Source: UBA8524 sp964215915 (GTDB taxonomy: Bacteria > Bacteroidota > Bacteroidia > UBA8524). Taken from it: DNA of 64,000 bases. Of the stretch, positions 1 to 10,400 are shown piece after piece; the first letter of the stretch is position 1; every line of letters begins with the position of its first letter. Both the position numbers and the translations under genes were made by a program. Under the pieces are notes generated by a model. It made no database searches, had not been told where the DNA came from, and saw nothing but the letters and a program-made list of their open reading frames with translations. Where the stretch lies: the NCBI GenBank assembly GCA_964215915.1, contig CAXPEB010000062.1:33084-97083 (forward strand), read 5' to 3'.

Positions 1-652
1 CTCCTCCCGGTATGGATTGCAGCACTGGGGTGTCAACCTCCAGGTAGCCGCTGTTATTGAAGAATTCACGCATGGCATTGATGATCTGCGTGCGTTTCAC
101 GAAAGTGCCTTTCACTTTTTCGTTCACGATGAGGTCGACATACCGCTGACGGAACCGCTGTTCCGGGTCGGCAAAGGCATCGTGTACGTTTCCTTCGGCA
201 TCGGTTTTTACTACCGGGAGCGGTCTCAGGGCTTTGCTCAGCAGGGTGAGTCCGGTTACATGGATAGAGATCTCACCTACCTGGGTAGTGAATACATAAC
301 CGGTTACCCCGATAAAATCACCCATGTCGAGCAATTTTTTCCAAACGGTATTGTACAGGGTTTTGTCTTCATCCGGGCAGATTTCATCCCGGTTCACATA
401 GATCTGTATCCGGCCGGTATGGTCCTTCAATTCTCCGAAGGAAGCTTTTCCCATGATCCGCTGGCTCATCAGTCTGCCGGCAATACTGATGTTCTTATAA
501 TCCAGTTTGTTGCGTTCGTAGTTTTCCTTGATATCCGCTGCTGTCACGTTCACGTTAAACAAATCGGCCGGGTAAGGCTCAATGCCCAGGTCCCGCAACT
601 GTTGCAGTTTTTCTCTTCGCTGTACTTCCTGTTCGGATAATTCGTGCGCCAT
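1..652 (-). CDS. lysS: Lysine--tRNA ligase, class II (5' part, runs off the window)
   Basis: Charges tRNA-Lys with lysine in the cytoplasm. The first 217 codons are present on the minus strand, starting at the ATG at 652; the rest lies left of base 1. Visible are the N-terminal OB-fold anticodon-binding domain (about residues 50-150), the family signature RFRQRYVDLI (about 167-176) and, near the window edge, class II motif 1 with GYLEVDTPVLQSIPGG. The start is supported by a TATCTTCG promoter-like box 14 bases upstream and by the usual MAxELSEQE-type N-terminus. It is divergent from the PKD protein at 778. Identity is secure; only the catalytic motifs 2 and 3 cannot be checked. Confidence 0.95.
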   Translation of the reverse strand, partial: MAHELSEQEVQRREKLQQLRDLGIEPYPADLFNVNVTAADIKENYERNKLDYKNISIAGRLMSQRIMGKASFGELKDHTGRIQIYVNRDEICPDEDKTLYNTVWKKLLDMGDFIGVTGYVFTTQVGEISIHVTGLTLLSKALRPLPVVKTDAEGNVHDAFADPEQRFRQRYVDLIVNEKVKGTFVKRTQIINAMREFFNNSGYLEVDTPVLQSIPGG

Positions 653-666
653 GGTAAAAATTTGCG

Positions 667-674
667 CGAAGATA
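667..674 (-). promoter_or_regulatory. Candidate -7 box (TATCTTCG) of lysS
   Basis: TATCTTCG on the minus strand resembles the Bacteroidota -7 element TAnnTTTG and ends 14 bases before the lysS ATG. No convincing -33 TTTG lies 19-20 bases upstream, so this is a weak call. Confidence 0.35.
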
Positions 675-764
675 AAGGCTTCGGTATGAAAAATTGTTCT
701 TCTGTAATACGGAAACAACTTATTGCGAAGAAATGTGGTCTAGCTATTAGTTGAGCAGAATCCT

Positions 765-772
765 TAATTTTG
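765..772 (+). promoter_or_regulatory. Candidate -7 box (TAATTTTG) of the 778 gene
   Basis: TAATTTTG fits TAnnTTTG exactly and ends only five bases before the ATG at 778, which would give an almost leaderless mRNA. No clear -33 element is seen. Confidence 0.35.
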
Positions 773-777
773 ATTTG

Positions 778-3700
778 ATGGGGGTAAAACAGAACTGGCT
801 GGTGGCTATTGCCTTGCTAATGGGCTCTGTTTGCTCTCTGTATGCCCAGGAACACCTTACTTTTATTGCGAATAAGGGGCAATGGCATTCGAATGTCCGC
901 TACCGGGCTAACCTTTCTGCAGGCAGGCTCTTCCTCGAACAACAAGGATTTACCTACCAAATGGTGCATGGCGATGACGAAAGGCAAATCATCGAAGCCG
1001 TACACCACCGTCAACCGTTTCCTCAGGGATTTAAAGCCCGTTACCATACGATCCGCACCCGTTTCCTCGGTGCTCAGGAAAATGGTCCGCAGGCCCATTC
1101 TCCTTTTCCCTATCACTATAACTTCATCCAAGGCCGTGATCGCTCACAGTGGGCATCCAATGTGCAGGCTTTCGGGGAGGTGCAGTATGAAAACCTGTAC
1201 CCGGGTATCGATTTGAAGGTTTACAGCGACCGGCAGGGGCTGAAATGCGATTGGATCGTACTCCCGGGTGCGGACTACCAAGATATTCGGGTGCAGTATG
1301 AAGGGGCGGAAGACCTTTTTCTGGACGATGGAAAACTCTACATCCGTACTTCGATAAACTACCTCGTGGAGGATGTGCCCAAAGCCTGGATTTTGAAACC
1401 CGAAGGAAAGGAAACCGTGGAATGCCATTATGCGCTGGAAGGGCGTGTGCTCCGATACGCAGTTGAACCTTACGACACCAACTACACCCTGGTTATCGAT
1501 CCGCCGGTGCTTGTTTTTGCCACCTACTCGGGTTCCTCAGCCGATAATTTCGGGTTTACCGCCACCTATGACAGTCGCGGAAGCCTGTACGCAGCCGGCA
1601 ATGTTACCGAGGCCTATCCCGTGCGGCCCAATGGCCGATACCCGGCTACCAGCGGAGCTTTTCAGTATGATCCTGCCGGCTTTGTCGGAACCAGCGGCCC
1701 CTACGGCGGGTTTCAATGCGATATGGCTATCAGCAAGTATGATTCGAGTGGCCATAACTTGCTTTGGGCGACTTATCTGGGAGGAACGGACAACGATTAC
1801 CCGCATAGCCTGGTGGTGGATGCCGACGACCGGCTTGTGGTGTTGGGCAGCACATATTCAGGGGATTTTCCTATGGATAGCCTCGGACATGACACCATAC
1901 TGGGAGGGAAATCAGATATTGTTCTGGTCAAATTTGCGTTCGACGGCTCTGCATTACTTGGAGCGACGTACATCGGAGGTCCGGGAGATGACGGGGTCCT
2001 TGATGGTTCGGCATTGATCTATAATTACGCCGATAACTACCGGGGCGATGTGCAGGTAGCCCGCAACGGGCATATCTTTTTTGCTTCCTGTACGCAGTCG
2101 GATTCCGGGATCGCTATTTCTTCCAATGCCTTGCAAAGCAAAAAGGGAGGAGGCTATGACGGTCTCATTATGGAACTGGATTCCTCGCTCGAAAAAGTGA
2201 TCTGGGGGACTTACTGGGGCGGCGATCGCGACGATGCTTTGTATTCTCTGCGTATTGACCGAAACAGCAACCTGATCAGCGGAGGGGGAACGTTAAGTAC
2301 CAATATCGTAACCACTACCAATGCCGTCTATCCGGATCGCCTGGGGGGAGTGGACGGTATGATCCTGCGTATCGATCAGACTAACAAGTTCCTGCTGGCC
2401 TCCACCTTAATGGGCACCCAATTGTATGACCAGGTTTATTTTGTGGATTTTGACCTCAAGAACCATGTCTATGCCTACGGTCAAACCAGCGGAACCTTCC
2501 CGATAATCGGAAATCCTTACCACTATGCAGGCGGCGGACAGTTTATTGTAAAGCTGGATGAAGCCCTGGATTCCATGCTGATTTCAACCACCCTGGGAAG
2601 CAGGCAAAACGATCCCAACCTTTCGCCTACGGCTTTCCTGGTGGATAATTGTTATAACATCTACTTTGCCGGATGGGGTTCTGATGAAGGAGTGGGCCAT
2701 GTGGGTTCTACGGTAGGATTGCCGGTAACGCCGGATGCGATACAGTCGCAAACCGATGGCAACGATTTTTACCTGGGTGTACTGGATAAGAATGCCCAGA
2801 ACCTCATTTTTGCCACTTTTTTCGGTGGTACACAGACCAATGACCATGTGGACGGCGGGACCAGCCGTTTCGATAAGAGGGGAGTGGTTTACCATTCGGT
2901 ATGCGGTAGCTGCCCACCCTCCGGACAGAGTTTTGTTTCCGATATTCCCACCACCCCCGGCGCCGTATTTCCCACCAACCTGAGTCCGCGCTGCAGCAAT
3001 GCTTCATTTAAGCTTGACTTCCAGATCTCCTATGCGGTGGAAACGGATTTTGTGGCAAACCCGCTGGTAGGATGCCTGCCGCTTACGGTAAATTTTACCA
3101 ATAAAAGCTACCAGGGAACCAAATTCGAATGGCGCTTCGGTGACGGAACCACGGATACGACGTTTGATGCCACCCATACCTATACACAACCGGGAAAATA
3201 TGTGGCCTATCTCTGGGCAGAGGATTCCCTGAGCTGTAACATGACCGATTCGGTGAGCATAGAGATCCAGGTGATCGATAAACAACAAGCTGACTTTACT
3301 GCGGAAATCGCACCTTGTGCGGATAAGGTTACCTTCTCTCTGATCAGTGGAGACGATGCCCCCCTGGGCTATTTCTGGGATTTTGGTGATGGAAAGACTT
3401 CGTCGGTTAAGGAACCGGAACATATCTATGCCGAATACGGAACCTATACGGTCTCCCTGGTGACCAACCCGGGAAGCCCCTGTGCGGATACCCTGAAGAA
3501 GGATATCGTGCTGACTCCTCCGGCCAACTCAACGCTGAATATCCCCAATGTGTTTACACCGGGCCCCGATGACCTCAACCCCTGTTACCGTTTTGACGGA
3601 TTGCAGCCTTGTGACCGGGTGAAGGTGGAAATCTATAACCGTTATGGACAGCTGGTTTTTGAGAGCGAAGACCTGGGCTTTTGCTGGGATGGAAGAGATA

Positions 3701-3813
3701 AAGATAGCGGAGCACCGTTACCGGCCGGAGTTTACTACGTCATTGCCCGCCATCAAACCACGGGTAAGCCTGAGGTGGAGTACAAAGGAACTGTAACCCT
3801 GATACGGGACTGA
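778..3813 (+). CDS. T9SS type B cargo: beta-propeller/PKD-domain secreted protein
   Basis: A predicted cell-surface or secreted protein of 1011 residues. The ATG at 778 is chosen over an upstream TTG (751) because it gives a clean signal peptide ending at VCSLYAQ. The N-terminal region (about 25-240, IANKGQWHSNVRYRA) resembles the DUF7948 family. It is followed by beta-propeller-like repeats with recurring YLGG/YIGG/YWGG strands (about 255-750), two PKD domains with FEWRFGDG and YFWDFGDG (about 765-920), and a gliding-motility-type C-terminal domain (about 920-1011) with VEIYNRYGQLVFES and an EYKGTVTLI end. That tail is the type B signal for outer-membrane passage by the type IX system. The ligand or activity is not visible. 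Confidence 0.85.
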   Translation: MGVKQNWLVAIALLMGSVCSLYAQEHLTFIANKGQWHSNVRYRANLSAGRLFLEQQGFTYQMVHGDDERQIIEAVHHRQPFPQGFKARYHTIRTRFLGAQENGPQAHSPFPYHYNFIQGRDRSQWASNVQAFGEVQYENLYPGIDLKVYSDRQGLKCDWIVLPGADYQDIRVQYEGAEDLFLDDGKLYIRTSINYLVEDVPKAWILKPEGKETVECHYALEGRVLRYAVEPYDTNYTLVIDPPVLVFATYSGSSADNFGFTATYDSRGSLYAAGNVTEAYPVRPNGRYPATSGAFQYDPAGFVGTSGPYGGFQCDMAISKYDSSGHNLLWATYLGGTDNDYPHSLVVDADDRLVVLGSTYSGDFPMDSLGHDTILGGKSDIVLVKFAFDGSALLGATYIGGPGDDGVLDGSALIYNYADNYRGDVQVARNGHIFFASCTQSDSGIAISSNALQSKKGGGYDGLIMELDSSLEKVIWGTYWGGDRDDALYSLRIDRNSNLISGGGTLSTNIVTTTNAVYPDRLGGVDGMILRIDQTNKFLLASTLMGTQLYDQVYFVDFDLKNHVYAYGQTSGTFPIIGNPYHYAGGGQFIVKLDEALDSMLISTTLGSRQNDPNLSPTAFLVDNCYNIYFAGWGSDEGVGHVGSTVGLPVTPDAIQSQTDGNDFYLGVLDKNAQNLIFATFFGGTQTNDHVDGGTSRFDKRGVVYHSVCGSCPPSGQSFVSDIPTTPGAVFPTNLSPRCSNASFKLDFQISYAVETDFVANPLVGCLPLTVNFTNKSYQGTKFEWRFGDGTTDTTFDATHTYTQPGKYVAYLWAEDSLSCNMTDSVSIEIQVIDKQQADFTAEIAPCADKVTFSLISGDDAPLGYFWDFGDGKTSSVKEPEHIYAEYGTYTVSLVTNPGSPCADTLKKDIVLTPPANSTLNIPNVFTPGPDDLNPCYRFDGLQPCDRVKVEIYNRYGQLVFESEDLGFCWDGRDKDSGAPLPAGVYYVIARHQTTGKPEVEYKGTVTLIRD

Positions 3814-3826
3814 ATTTTTCTTCCAT

Positions 3827-3855
3827 AAAAAAAGCCACCCGAAAAGGGGTGGCTT
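3827..3855 (-). terminator. Rho-independent terminator of sucD
   Basis: The 9-bp stem AAGCCACCC/GGGTGGCTT (3832-3840 with 3847-3855) is followed on the minus strand by a run of seven T. It lies between the convergent ends of the PKD gene and sucD. The T run is on the sucD side, so it mainly stops sucD. Confidence 0.85.
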
Positions 3856-3895
3856 GACTGATTTCTAACCTTTATGTATCGTTTAGTTGCTGGGT

Positions 3896-4780
3896 TTAGT
3901 TGCTGGCGCCTGCTTTCATCAGGGCAGCCATAGCGCTTCCGATCTCGGCAGGTGACTCCACCACATGGATTCCGCATTTGCGCATGATTTCCATTTTGGC
4001 GGCGGCTGTATCGTCTTTGCCTCCGATGATCGCACCGGCATGACCCATACGACGTCCCGGAGGAGCAGTTTGTCCGGCAATAAACCCAACTACCGGCTTG
4101 GTACCGTTTTCTTTGATCCATTCCGCAGCAAGTGCTTCGTAGTTTCCACCGATCTCACCGATCATTACGATCGCGTCGGTTTCGGGGTCGTTCATCAGCA
4201 TCATCACCGCTTCGCGGGTAGGAGTACCGATGATGGGGTCACCGCCTATCCCGATAGCCGTGGAGACACCGAGTCCGGCCCGAACAATCTGGTCGGCAGC
4301 TTCATAAGTAAGGGTTCCTGATTTGGAAACGATCCCAACTTTGCCGCTTTTGAAAACAAAACCGGGCATGATACCCACCTTGGCTTCTCCCGGAGTGATC
4401 ACTCCCGGACAATTCGGCCCGATCAGCACGCAGTCCCGCTTTTTGATATAGGCTTTAACATCGATCATGTCCTTCACCGGAATTCCCTCGGTGATACACA
4501 CAATAACTTTGATACCGGCATCGGCGGCTTCCATAATGGCATCGGCGGCAAATGCCGGCGGCACAAAAATGATGGAAACATCCGCTCCGGTTTTCTCAAC
4601 GGCTTCCTGAACGGTATTGAATACCGGACGGTCCAGATGGGTGCTTCCTCCTTTTCCCGGAGTCACCCCGCCTACTACCTGAGTACCGTATTCAATCATC
4701 TGAGAAGCGTGAAAAGTTCCTTCACTTCCGGTAAATCCCTGTACGATTATTTTGGAATTTTTATTAACGAGAACGCTCAT
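3896..4780 (-). CDS. sucD: Succinate--CoA ligase, alpha subunit
   Basis: The ADP/GDP-forming succinyl-CoA synthetase alpha subunit of the TCA cycle; it carries the phosphohistidine and the CoA-binding Rossmann fold. The 294 residues match the usual length. Seen are the N-terminal CoA-binding region (IIVQGFTGSEGTFHA), VGGVTPGKGG, IGPNCPGVITP and the active-site histidine segment RRMGHAGAIIGG (about 241-252). The beta subunit (sucC) is not in this window, so the two genes are unlinked here, as is common in Bacteroidota. The gene is monocistronic with its own terminator at 3827-3855. Confidence 0.97.
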   Translation of the reverse strand: MSVLVNKNSKIIVQGFTGSEGTFHASQMIEYGTQVVGGVTPGKGGSTHLDRPVFNTVQEAVEKTGADVSIIFVPPAFAADAIMEAADAGIKVIVCITEGIPVKDMIDVKAYIKKRDCVLIGPNCPGVITPGEAKVGIMPGFVFKSGKVGIVSKSGTLTYEAADQIVRAGLGVSTAIGIGGDPIIGTPTREAVMMLMNDPETDAIVMIGEIGGNYEALAAEWIKENGTKPVVGFIAGQTAPPGRRMGHAGAIIGGKDDTAAAKMEIMRKCGIHVVESPAEIGSAMAALMKAGASN

Positions 4781-4908
4781 GTCTAAAAATTTGGCGCAAA
4801 TTAGCCTTAAAGCCCCACAATCGAAAATGTTTTTGTGACCCTTTTTCTGCTTTATCCGTCTGGGTAAATATGAGATTGACTCCCATCCGTCGTTTTTCCT
4901 GCAGACCT

Positions 4909-4916
4909 TATCTTCG
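4909..4916 (+). promoter_or_regulatory. Candidate -7 box (TATCTTCG) before the TPR gene
   Basis: TATCTTCG ends seven bases before the ATG at 4924, the same box as before lysS. No -33 element at the right distance; weak. Confidence 0.3.
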
Positions 4917-4923
4917 TTGCCTC

Positions 4924-6741
4924 ATGAAGTACAGTTATTTCCTGTTAACGGTTATTATTTTCCTGCTCCTCACCGGAGGGGCAATGGCACAACCCAAATC
5001 CGGCAAAGCTGCCCGTGCGGAGAGCTACATGAAGCAGGGTGATTTTCTTTCGGCAATTGCCTTGTATGATGAGTTGTTGAAGGAAGAGCCGAAAAACGAC
5101 GTTTACCTGATGAACCGCGGCTGGAGCAAGCTCAATGCTTCCTCTTTCACCAAAGGAGCTGAAGACCTGCTGGCTGCACTGAGTCTAAACTCCTCCTGCA
5201 GCCGGTGTTATATCGGACTGGCCATGTTTAGTCTTCAAAACGGTTTCCTTAATGATGCCCTGGAACAGGCCAATTATGCCATAGAGGCGGAGGATACCGC
5301 TTCATTCAACTATTTTATCCGGGCTCAGATACGCGAATCAAGAGGGGAGGACCTAAAGGCCGGACTGGATTTCAACAAGGCCATTGAACTTAATCCGCTC
5401 GTAGCCGATTACCACTATGGTCGGGGCATGTACCTGTTCCGTCTTGGTAAGTATGAAAAGGCTGTGGAGGATTTTTCCAATGCCGTACTCCTGGCTCCTA
5501 GAGTGGCTGAGTACCACTTTCAGCTGGGCTATACGTATTATATGATGCGCAAACTCGACTATGCCCTCATTGATGTAAAGAAGGCCCTGCAACTGAATGC
5601 CACCAATGCCGATTACTGGTTGGGTAAAGGCGCGATAGAAGAAGCCATGGGTAGGGATGATTCCGCACTGGTAAGCTATACCCGCACCGTGGCGATCAAT
5701 CCGGACAATGCCCTGGCATACTACAACCGGGCCGGTATTTATTACGGAAGGGGACAACTTGATGCCAGTTGTGCGGATTATGCGGCTTGCCTCCGGGGAC
5801 TGGAGGTGGCTTCTTTTCCCAGGGAGGATATGAAAACAGAAGCATTAGCCATGTTGAACAATCACTGCGATACCCTGTCGCCTTCGTTTTACTACCAACG
5901 GGGTTTTGTGGCGATGGAACTGAGAGATTACCGCTTGGCCATTGAAGCTTTTGATGCCGGTATTGTTAAGTGGCCCTATCATCCCTTGCTCCAGGGTTTT
6001 AGGGGGAATGCACTGCTCAGCCTGCGTAACTACCGTCAGGCCATCGATGCCTATTCCATGTCGCTCAGGGAGACCTCCGAAATTCCGGAAGATGTGATCA
6101 ATTCCTACACCTTGCGCTCGCAGGAGGTGAACCCCACGTTGTATATGAGGCAGATGTATTCCAGCATTTATGACGGCATGGCTAAATCCTACCTTTCCCT
6201 CGGACTGATGGATTCTGCCTTGATTTGTGCGGACAAGGCCTTGTTTCTGGCTGAAAAAGTACCTGAATCTCCCTTAGTCTCCCTGAGGGTGCTAAGAGCG
6301 ACTATTCTCGGAGCTTCCGATCGGGATGATGAAGCCATGCGTATCCTGGATCAGGTAATCCTGGAAGCCCCCGAGTTTTCTCCGGCCTATGTCATCCGTG
6401 CCCGCCTCCTGCTGAAAAAGGCCATCCGGACAGGAAATAAAAGAGTCCGGTTTTTTTACCGCACCTCTGAAGCATCTGGGATGTTCTATATGGAAAAGCC
6501 GCGTCGTTTCAAAGCGTCGAAGACCGATGCGGTGATCCTGCAAAGTGCCCTTACCGACTGTAAAACGGCTATTTTACTCAATCCCGATTTTGCCGAAGCC
6601 TACTTTATCCAGGGACAGATCAAACTGTACGGCAACCTGAATGATTACTGCAACGACTTTTTCCAGGCGGTTACCCTGGGCATTGACGATGCATTTCTGT
6701 TGGTGGACACGCCTTGTCAGTTACCGGAAGGAGGCGAATAG
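4924..6741 (+). CDS. Exported tetratricopeptide-repeat protein
   Basis: A 605-residue periplasmic or outer-membrane-associated TPR protein, presumably a protein-interaction scaffold. The ATG at 4924 is preferred over one at 4870 because it places a hydrophobic signal peptide (MKYSYFLLTVIIFLLL...GAMAQ) at the N-terminus. At least eight TPR units follow (about 28-310, then 320-400 and 430-600), with canonical A-x-Y-NRA and AIELNPxxADYHY patterns. The C-terminus carries further TPR-like helices (AILLNPDFAEAYFIQG). Its 3' end overlaps the convergent endopeptidase gene by 25 bases. No enzymatic domain is visible and the partner is unknown. Confidence 0.8.
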   Translation: MKYSYFLLTVIIFLLLTGGAMAQPKSGKAARAESYMKQGDFLSAIALYDELLKEEPKNDVYLMNRGWSKLNASSFTKGAEDLLAALSLNSSCSRCYIGLAMFSLQNGFLNDALEQANYAIEAEDTASFNYFIRAQIRESRGEDLKAGLDFNKAIELNPLVADYHYGRGMYLFRLGKYEKAVEDFSNAVLLAPRVAEYHFQLGYTYYMMRKLDYALIDVKKALQLNATNADYWLGKGAIEEAMGRDDSALVSYTRTVAINPDNALAYYNRAGIYYGRGQLDASCADYAACLRGLEVASFPREDMKTEALAMLNNHCDTLSPSFYYQRGFVAMELRDYRLAIEAFDAGIVKWPYHPLLQGFRGNALLSLRNYRQAIDAYSMSLRETSEIPEDVINSYTLRSQEVNPTLYMRQMYSSIYDGMAKSYLSLGLMDSALICADKALFLAEKVPESPLVSLRVLRATILGASDRDDEAMRILDQVILEAPEFSPAYVIRARLLLKKAIRTGNKRVRFFYRTSEASGMFYMEKPRRFKASKTDAVILQSALTDCKTAILLNPDFAEAYFIQGQIKLYGNLNDYCNDFFQAVTLGIDDAFLLVDTPCQLPEGGE

Positions 6742-7436
6742 CTGAATTCCGTATGATAGTGGTCGTCATGACGGAGCCAACCTTTGTTGTAGGTGAACAA
6801 AATACCTTTTAGGGATTCCCCGTATTTCGTCGCGTAAAGTTGCGGAAGGAACTCGGGTGCAAAAATGATCCGTTTGATCCGGATGCCATAAGCGGGTCCC
6901 AATGTCTGCAGGAAATAAAGGTGGGCACCCAAACTCTCAAAATTGATGCAGAGGTTCCCACTCCGGGCTGTACTGTCGAATTCATAAGCATACCCAAACC
7001 TCCTGAAGATACTGGTTCCAAGTAGTTCCTGGCCAGAATCCCGGCAATCGATCACCGGAACCATAAAGTCAATGACTAGTCCGTTCTGGTGCGTGTAATG
7101 CGGCCAAAAGCGACCACCCTTCACCCAGCCTGTTTCTCCATACAGGTAATTCCATTCCGGATGAAGGGTATTGAGTGTATCGTAAACAGCGAGCACCAGT
7201 TTTCGCAACTCACTGTGTACTCCGTTTCGCCCCATGGCCAGGAGCATGTCGCTTACTCCGGAGAAGTTCTCTCCGTGCCCTGGCATACGTTTCCCGTTTT
7301 CCAGTTTCCCGTTCCAGCTTTCGCCGGTGCTAACACTGGTTTTATCGTTTTCAAGCCGGATCATTACCGGATTCACCGCCCGGCATCCCAATACCAACAG
7401 GAAGACCCAGACACTCCACTTCAGAAACTTCCGCAT
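6717..7436 (-). CDS. MepA-like (LAS-fold) murein endopeptidase, lipoprotein
   Basis: A predicted zinc peptidase that cuts peptidoglycan cross-links, related to penicillin-insensitive murein endopeptidase MepA. The 239 residues start with a lipoprotein signal (VFLLVLGC, Cys18). The zinc-site pattern is complete: HQNGLVID gives H116 and D123, and HDDHYH gives H223, H226 and H228. The segment NYLYGETGWVKGGRFWPH before H116 is also family-like. It lies 31 bases downstream of the alpha-2-macroglobulin gene on the same strand and is probably co-transcribed, which suggests joint action at the cell wall. The family call rests on the motifs, not on overall alignment. Confidence 0.75.
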   Translation of the reverse strand: MRKFLKWSVWVFLLVLGCRAVNPVMIRLENDKTSVSTGESWNGKLENGKRMPGHGENFSGVSDMLLAMGRNGVHSELRKLVLAVYDTLNTLHPEWNYLYGETGWVKGGRFWPHYTHQNGLVIDFMVPVIDCRDSGQELLGTSIFRRFGYAYEFDSTARSGNLCINFESLGAHLYFLQTLGPAYGIRIKRIIFAPEFLPQLYATKYGESLKGILFTYNKGWLRHDDHYHTEFSYSPPSGN

Positions 7437-7467
7437 AATCAGATAACCGTTGAAACGTATTTTCGGT

Positions 7468-10400
7468 TTACTCTATCGTAATCCATCCGCTTCCGTGGTA
7501 ACTGTGGTATTCTCCATTGTACATAGCATCTCCGGCCACCGGTCCGAGCCGGTAGCGGCCTTTCGACACCGCTCTCACCATGTAGTAATAGTTTCGCTGA
7601 GAACTGAAGGCTTCCATATACAGATTTACCCGGTCATCCCTGAAATCATAATAGTCAGGGCTTGACTTATCGCGTATCCAATCCATTCCCGGCAGGTCAT
7701 TCAACCTGGGGTTTTCCACCTCAAAACCGGCAGGAAGCATATCGGTGACCGCCACGTTTTCAATACTGGTTCCCATAATGGAGCTTACGGAGATCTTCAC
7801 CACCACCAGCTGATTCTGAGTGAACCGGTTGTTGGTGATTGGGTTCCCGAAACGGTCATAGAAACTGCGCCGCACACGCAGGTAATTGTCGCGTTCATCC
7901 ACCTCTCCGTTTGCCGGTATTCCGCTCACTTCAGCATAATAATAAAGCTTACCGCTGCCGTTTACCTCAATGCTGAGATGCCCGTCTTCAATATCATCAC
8001 GCAGAATCTTCAGGTCCTTGCTTCCATCAAAACGACCGATAATTTTATTTCCGGCTTTGACAATGGCAGAACTGTTGGAGCCGGCATTCGAACGGTAGAG
8101 TTTGCCCAGGGATAGCAGGGTAAAGACCAGTTCCTGGGTATTGTGGTAACGCCTCAGTTTGAACTGTTCCGAGAGCATTCGGGTCAGGTCGGGGATTTGT
8201 TTGTTATCCGGGTCCACCTCGATCAGCGTATGCAGGCTAATGGCCATGTTTCGGACATTGGAGGCAAAGTTTCCGCCCAGTTCCGCACGCAGGGTTTCGT
8301 TGGGGAAACCTATGGGAGCCAGTTGCTCGAAAGACTTGCGGTCGCCGATCATGGCAAATGCAGCTCCGAGTAAATAACGGGAATCGGAGGCCAGCAGGCT
8401 GGCATTGGCCTTATAATGGTTCATCAGGGGCTTATCGGCCTTACCGGCCAGGGCCAGTACATACAGGCCATATACCTGGGCTCGGTTTACAATCCGTCGG
8501 GTGGTCCACATGCCATTGTGCATGTACCATTCGGGCTCGGAGTATTTTTCCCGGTTCTTATAGCTGAGGTAGCTCAATGCCTTGTCCAGCACATTCTGGT
8601 TCACTTCATAGCCTGCTTTTTTGGCCTCCAGCAGGAAGTGGGTAGCGAAAACGGTACCCCAGTAACTTTCGTTATAGCTTCCGGGCCAGTAACTCATGGC
8701 TCCGTTATACTGCTGCATACTGCTCAGCTTGGTAATGGCTGCCCTTACATTGAATTCCGGGTTCAACTCATCCTCGTCAGAGAGGTAATGCACATGCTCT
8801 TTGATAAACTGTGCCAGGTACAGTTGCGGGAAGGCTTTGGAGGTGGTTTGTTCCACACAGCCGTGAGGGTAGCCCAGTAGCTTTTTCAGTTCTTTGGTGA
8901 ACTGGGTCAGGGGAGAGCGACTCACCAGCACATGCACCGACCGGCTCTGCGGGATCATGTCATTGAATTGACCCAGCGTGATCGGGTGGTTACCGGCTTC
9001 CAGCATCCCACTGTAATGGTTAAAGGTAAGCGGGGCAGCGGGTCTTACGGTAATGTCCAGTTCTTCGGTGAAGGTTTCACCCAATCCGCTCACCTCTACG
9101 GTAATTTTCCCTGCACCGATATCGGGTTTGGCTTTCAGGGTAAAGGTGCTTACACCTTCTTCGTTTGCCGCAACGGTCAGTTCTCCTCCGCTGCTGCCGT
9201 TAACTTCCAGGGGCCCGGATGTTTTTATCCGTATCCGGGTATTGGCGGATTTGCCCGTGGTATTGGCCACGTTTACCGGCAGTGAGACCTCGTCATTCGG
9301 GGAGAGGAAACGGGGCAGCCCGGTATTGACCACCAGCGGGTCGGCCACGGTCATACTTTTGCTGGCACTACCGAAAGCGCCGTCCTTCCAGGCTACGGCC
9401 ATAAGCCTCAATTCGCCGTTGAATTGGGGTATATCCAGTTCGTATGTGGCTTCACCACGGCTGTTGGTGCGCAGGATGCCGCTCCATTTGGAGACCAGTT
9501 TCACCCGCTTATTGGCCAGAGGATTGGCGCGTTTTTGTCCGCCCTCTTTGAAAGCACCGGCTCCACCTCCCGTACTTTTTTTGGAGCTGAGTTCGGGGAG
9601 CAGGTATTCATAGATATCGTAGCTGGTTACTTCCAGCGCTCTTTTCCGGTAGAAAAAGGCATGAGGATCGGGAGAGTCGAAGTTGCGTAGCTGAAGAATA
9701 CCCTCGTCAACCGCTGCGAAGGTGACCTCAATATCCGAGCTGGGTTTCGACTTGATGGTGATCTTCTGTTTGGTTTTCGAGCGACTCTTATCCACGGCCA
9801 TAATTTCCAGCGGCAATCGGGAGCTTTTCTTTTCGGCCATTACAGGAACATACCCGTGTGCCACGGTCAGCGGCATACCGGTTCCATCCATGGGACGGAA
9901 AAGGGTGGCGGCAACGTATACGTTCGGAGCATGTTCGTCTTTAAGTGTGAAGGTGAATTCCGCCGACTTTTTATCGGTTTCAATCACCTTATACTCGAAT
10001 ACATCATCCCTTTCGATACTTACCAGCACCTTGCCGGAGAAAGGTGTTTTTAACAGCACCTTCACCTGGTCGCCCACTTCGTAATGGTCTTTGTCGGTTT
10101 CCATTTCAATCTGCCCCTCGCTGTCCACTTTGAATGAGCCAGACTGGGTGTTGCCCCATCCATACGCATAGAAGCGGTAATAAGCATAGCCGTTACTGCC
10201 GGGCTCTTTGATGCGTACTTCGTATTCGCCGGAAACCAGTGGGGTGTAGGCCAATTCATAGGGAGAGGAACCAAACGTGATATTCTTTTTCAAAACGGTT
10301 TTTTCCACTTTCACGGAGCGGTACCGGTAGTGTGACCCGCCACTTTCGATCACATTCTGCCATTCCAGGCGGATCAGTTCCAGTTCGGCCTTGGCTCCCC

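Noticed and set aside
17..640. 207-codon plus-strand open frame at the left edge
   Set aside because: It is antisense to lysS, whose minus-strand translation shows class II synthetase motifs; the plus frame has no recognisable domain.
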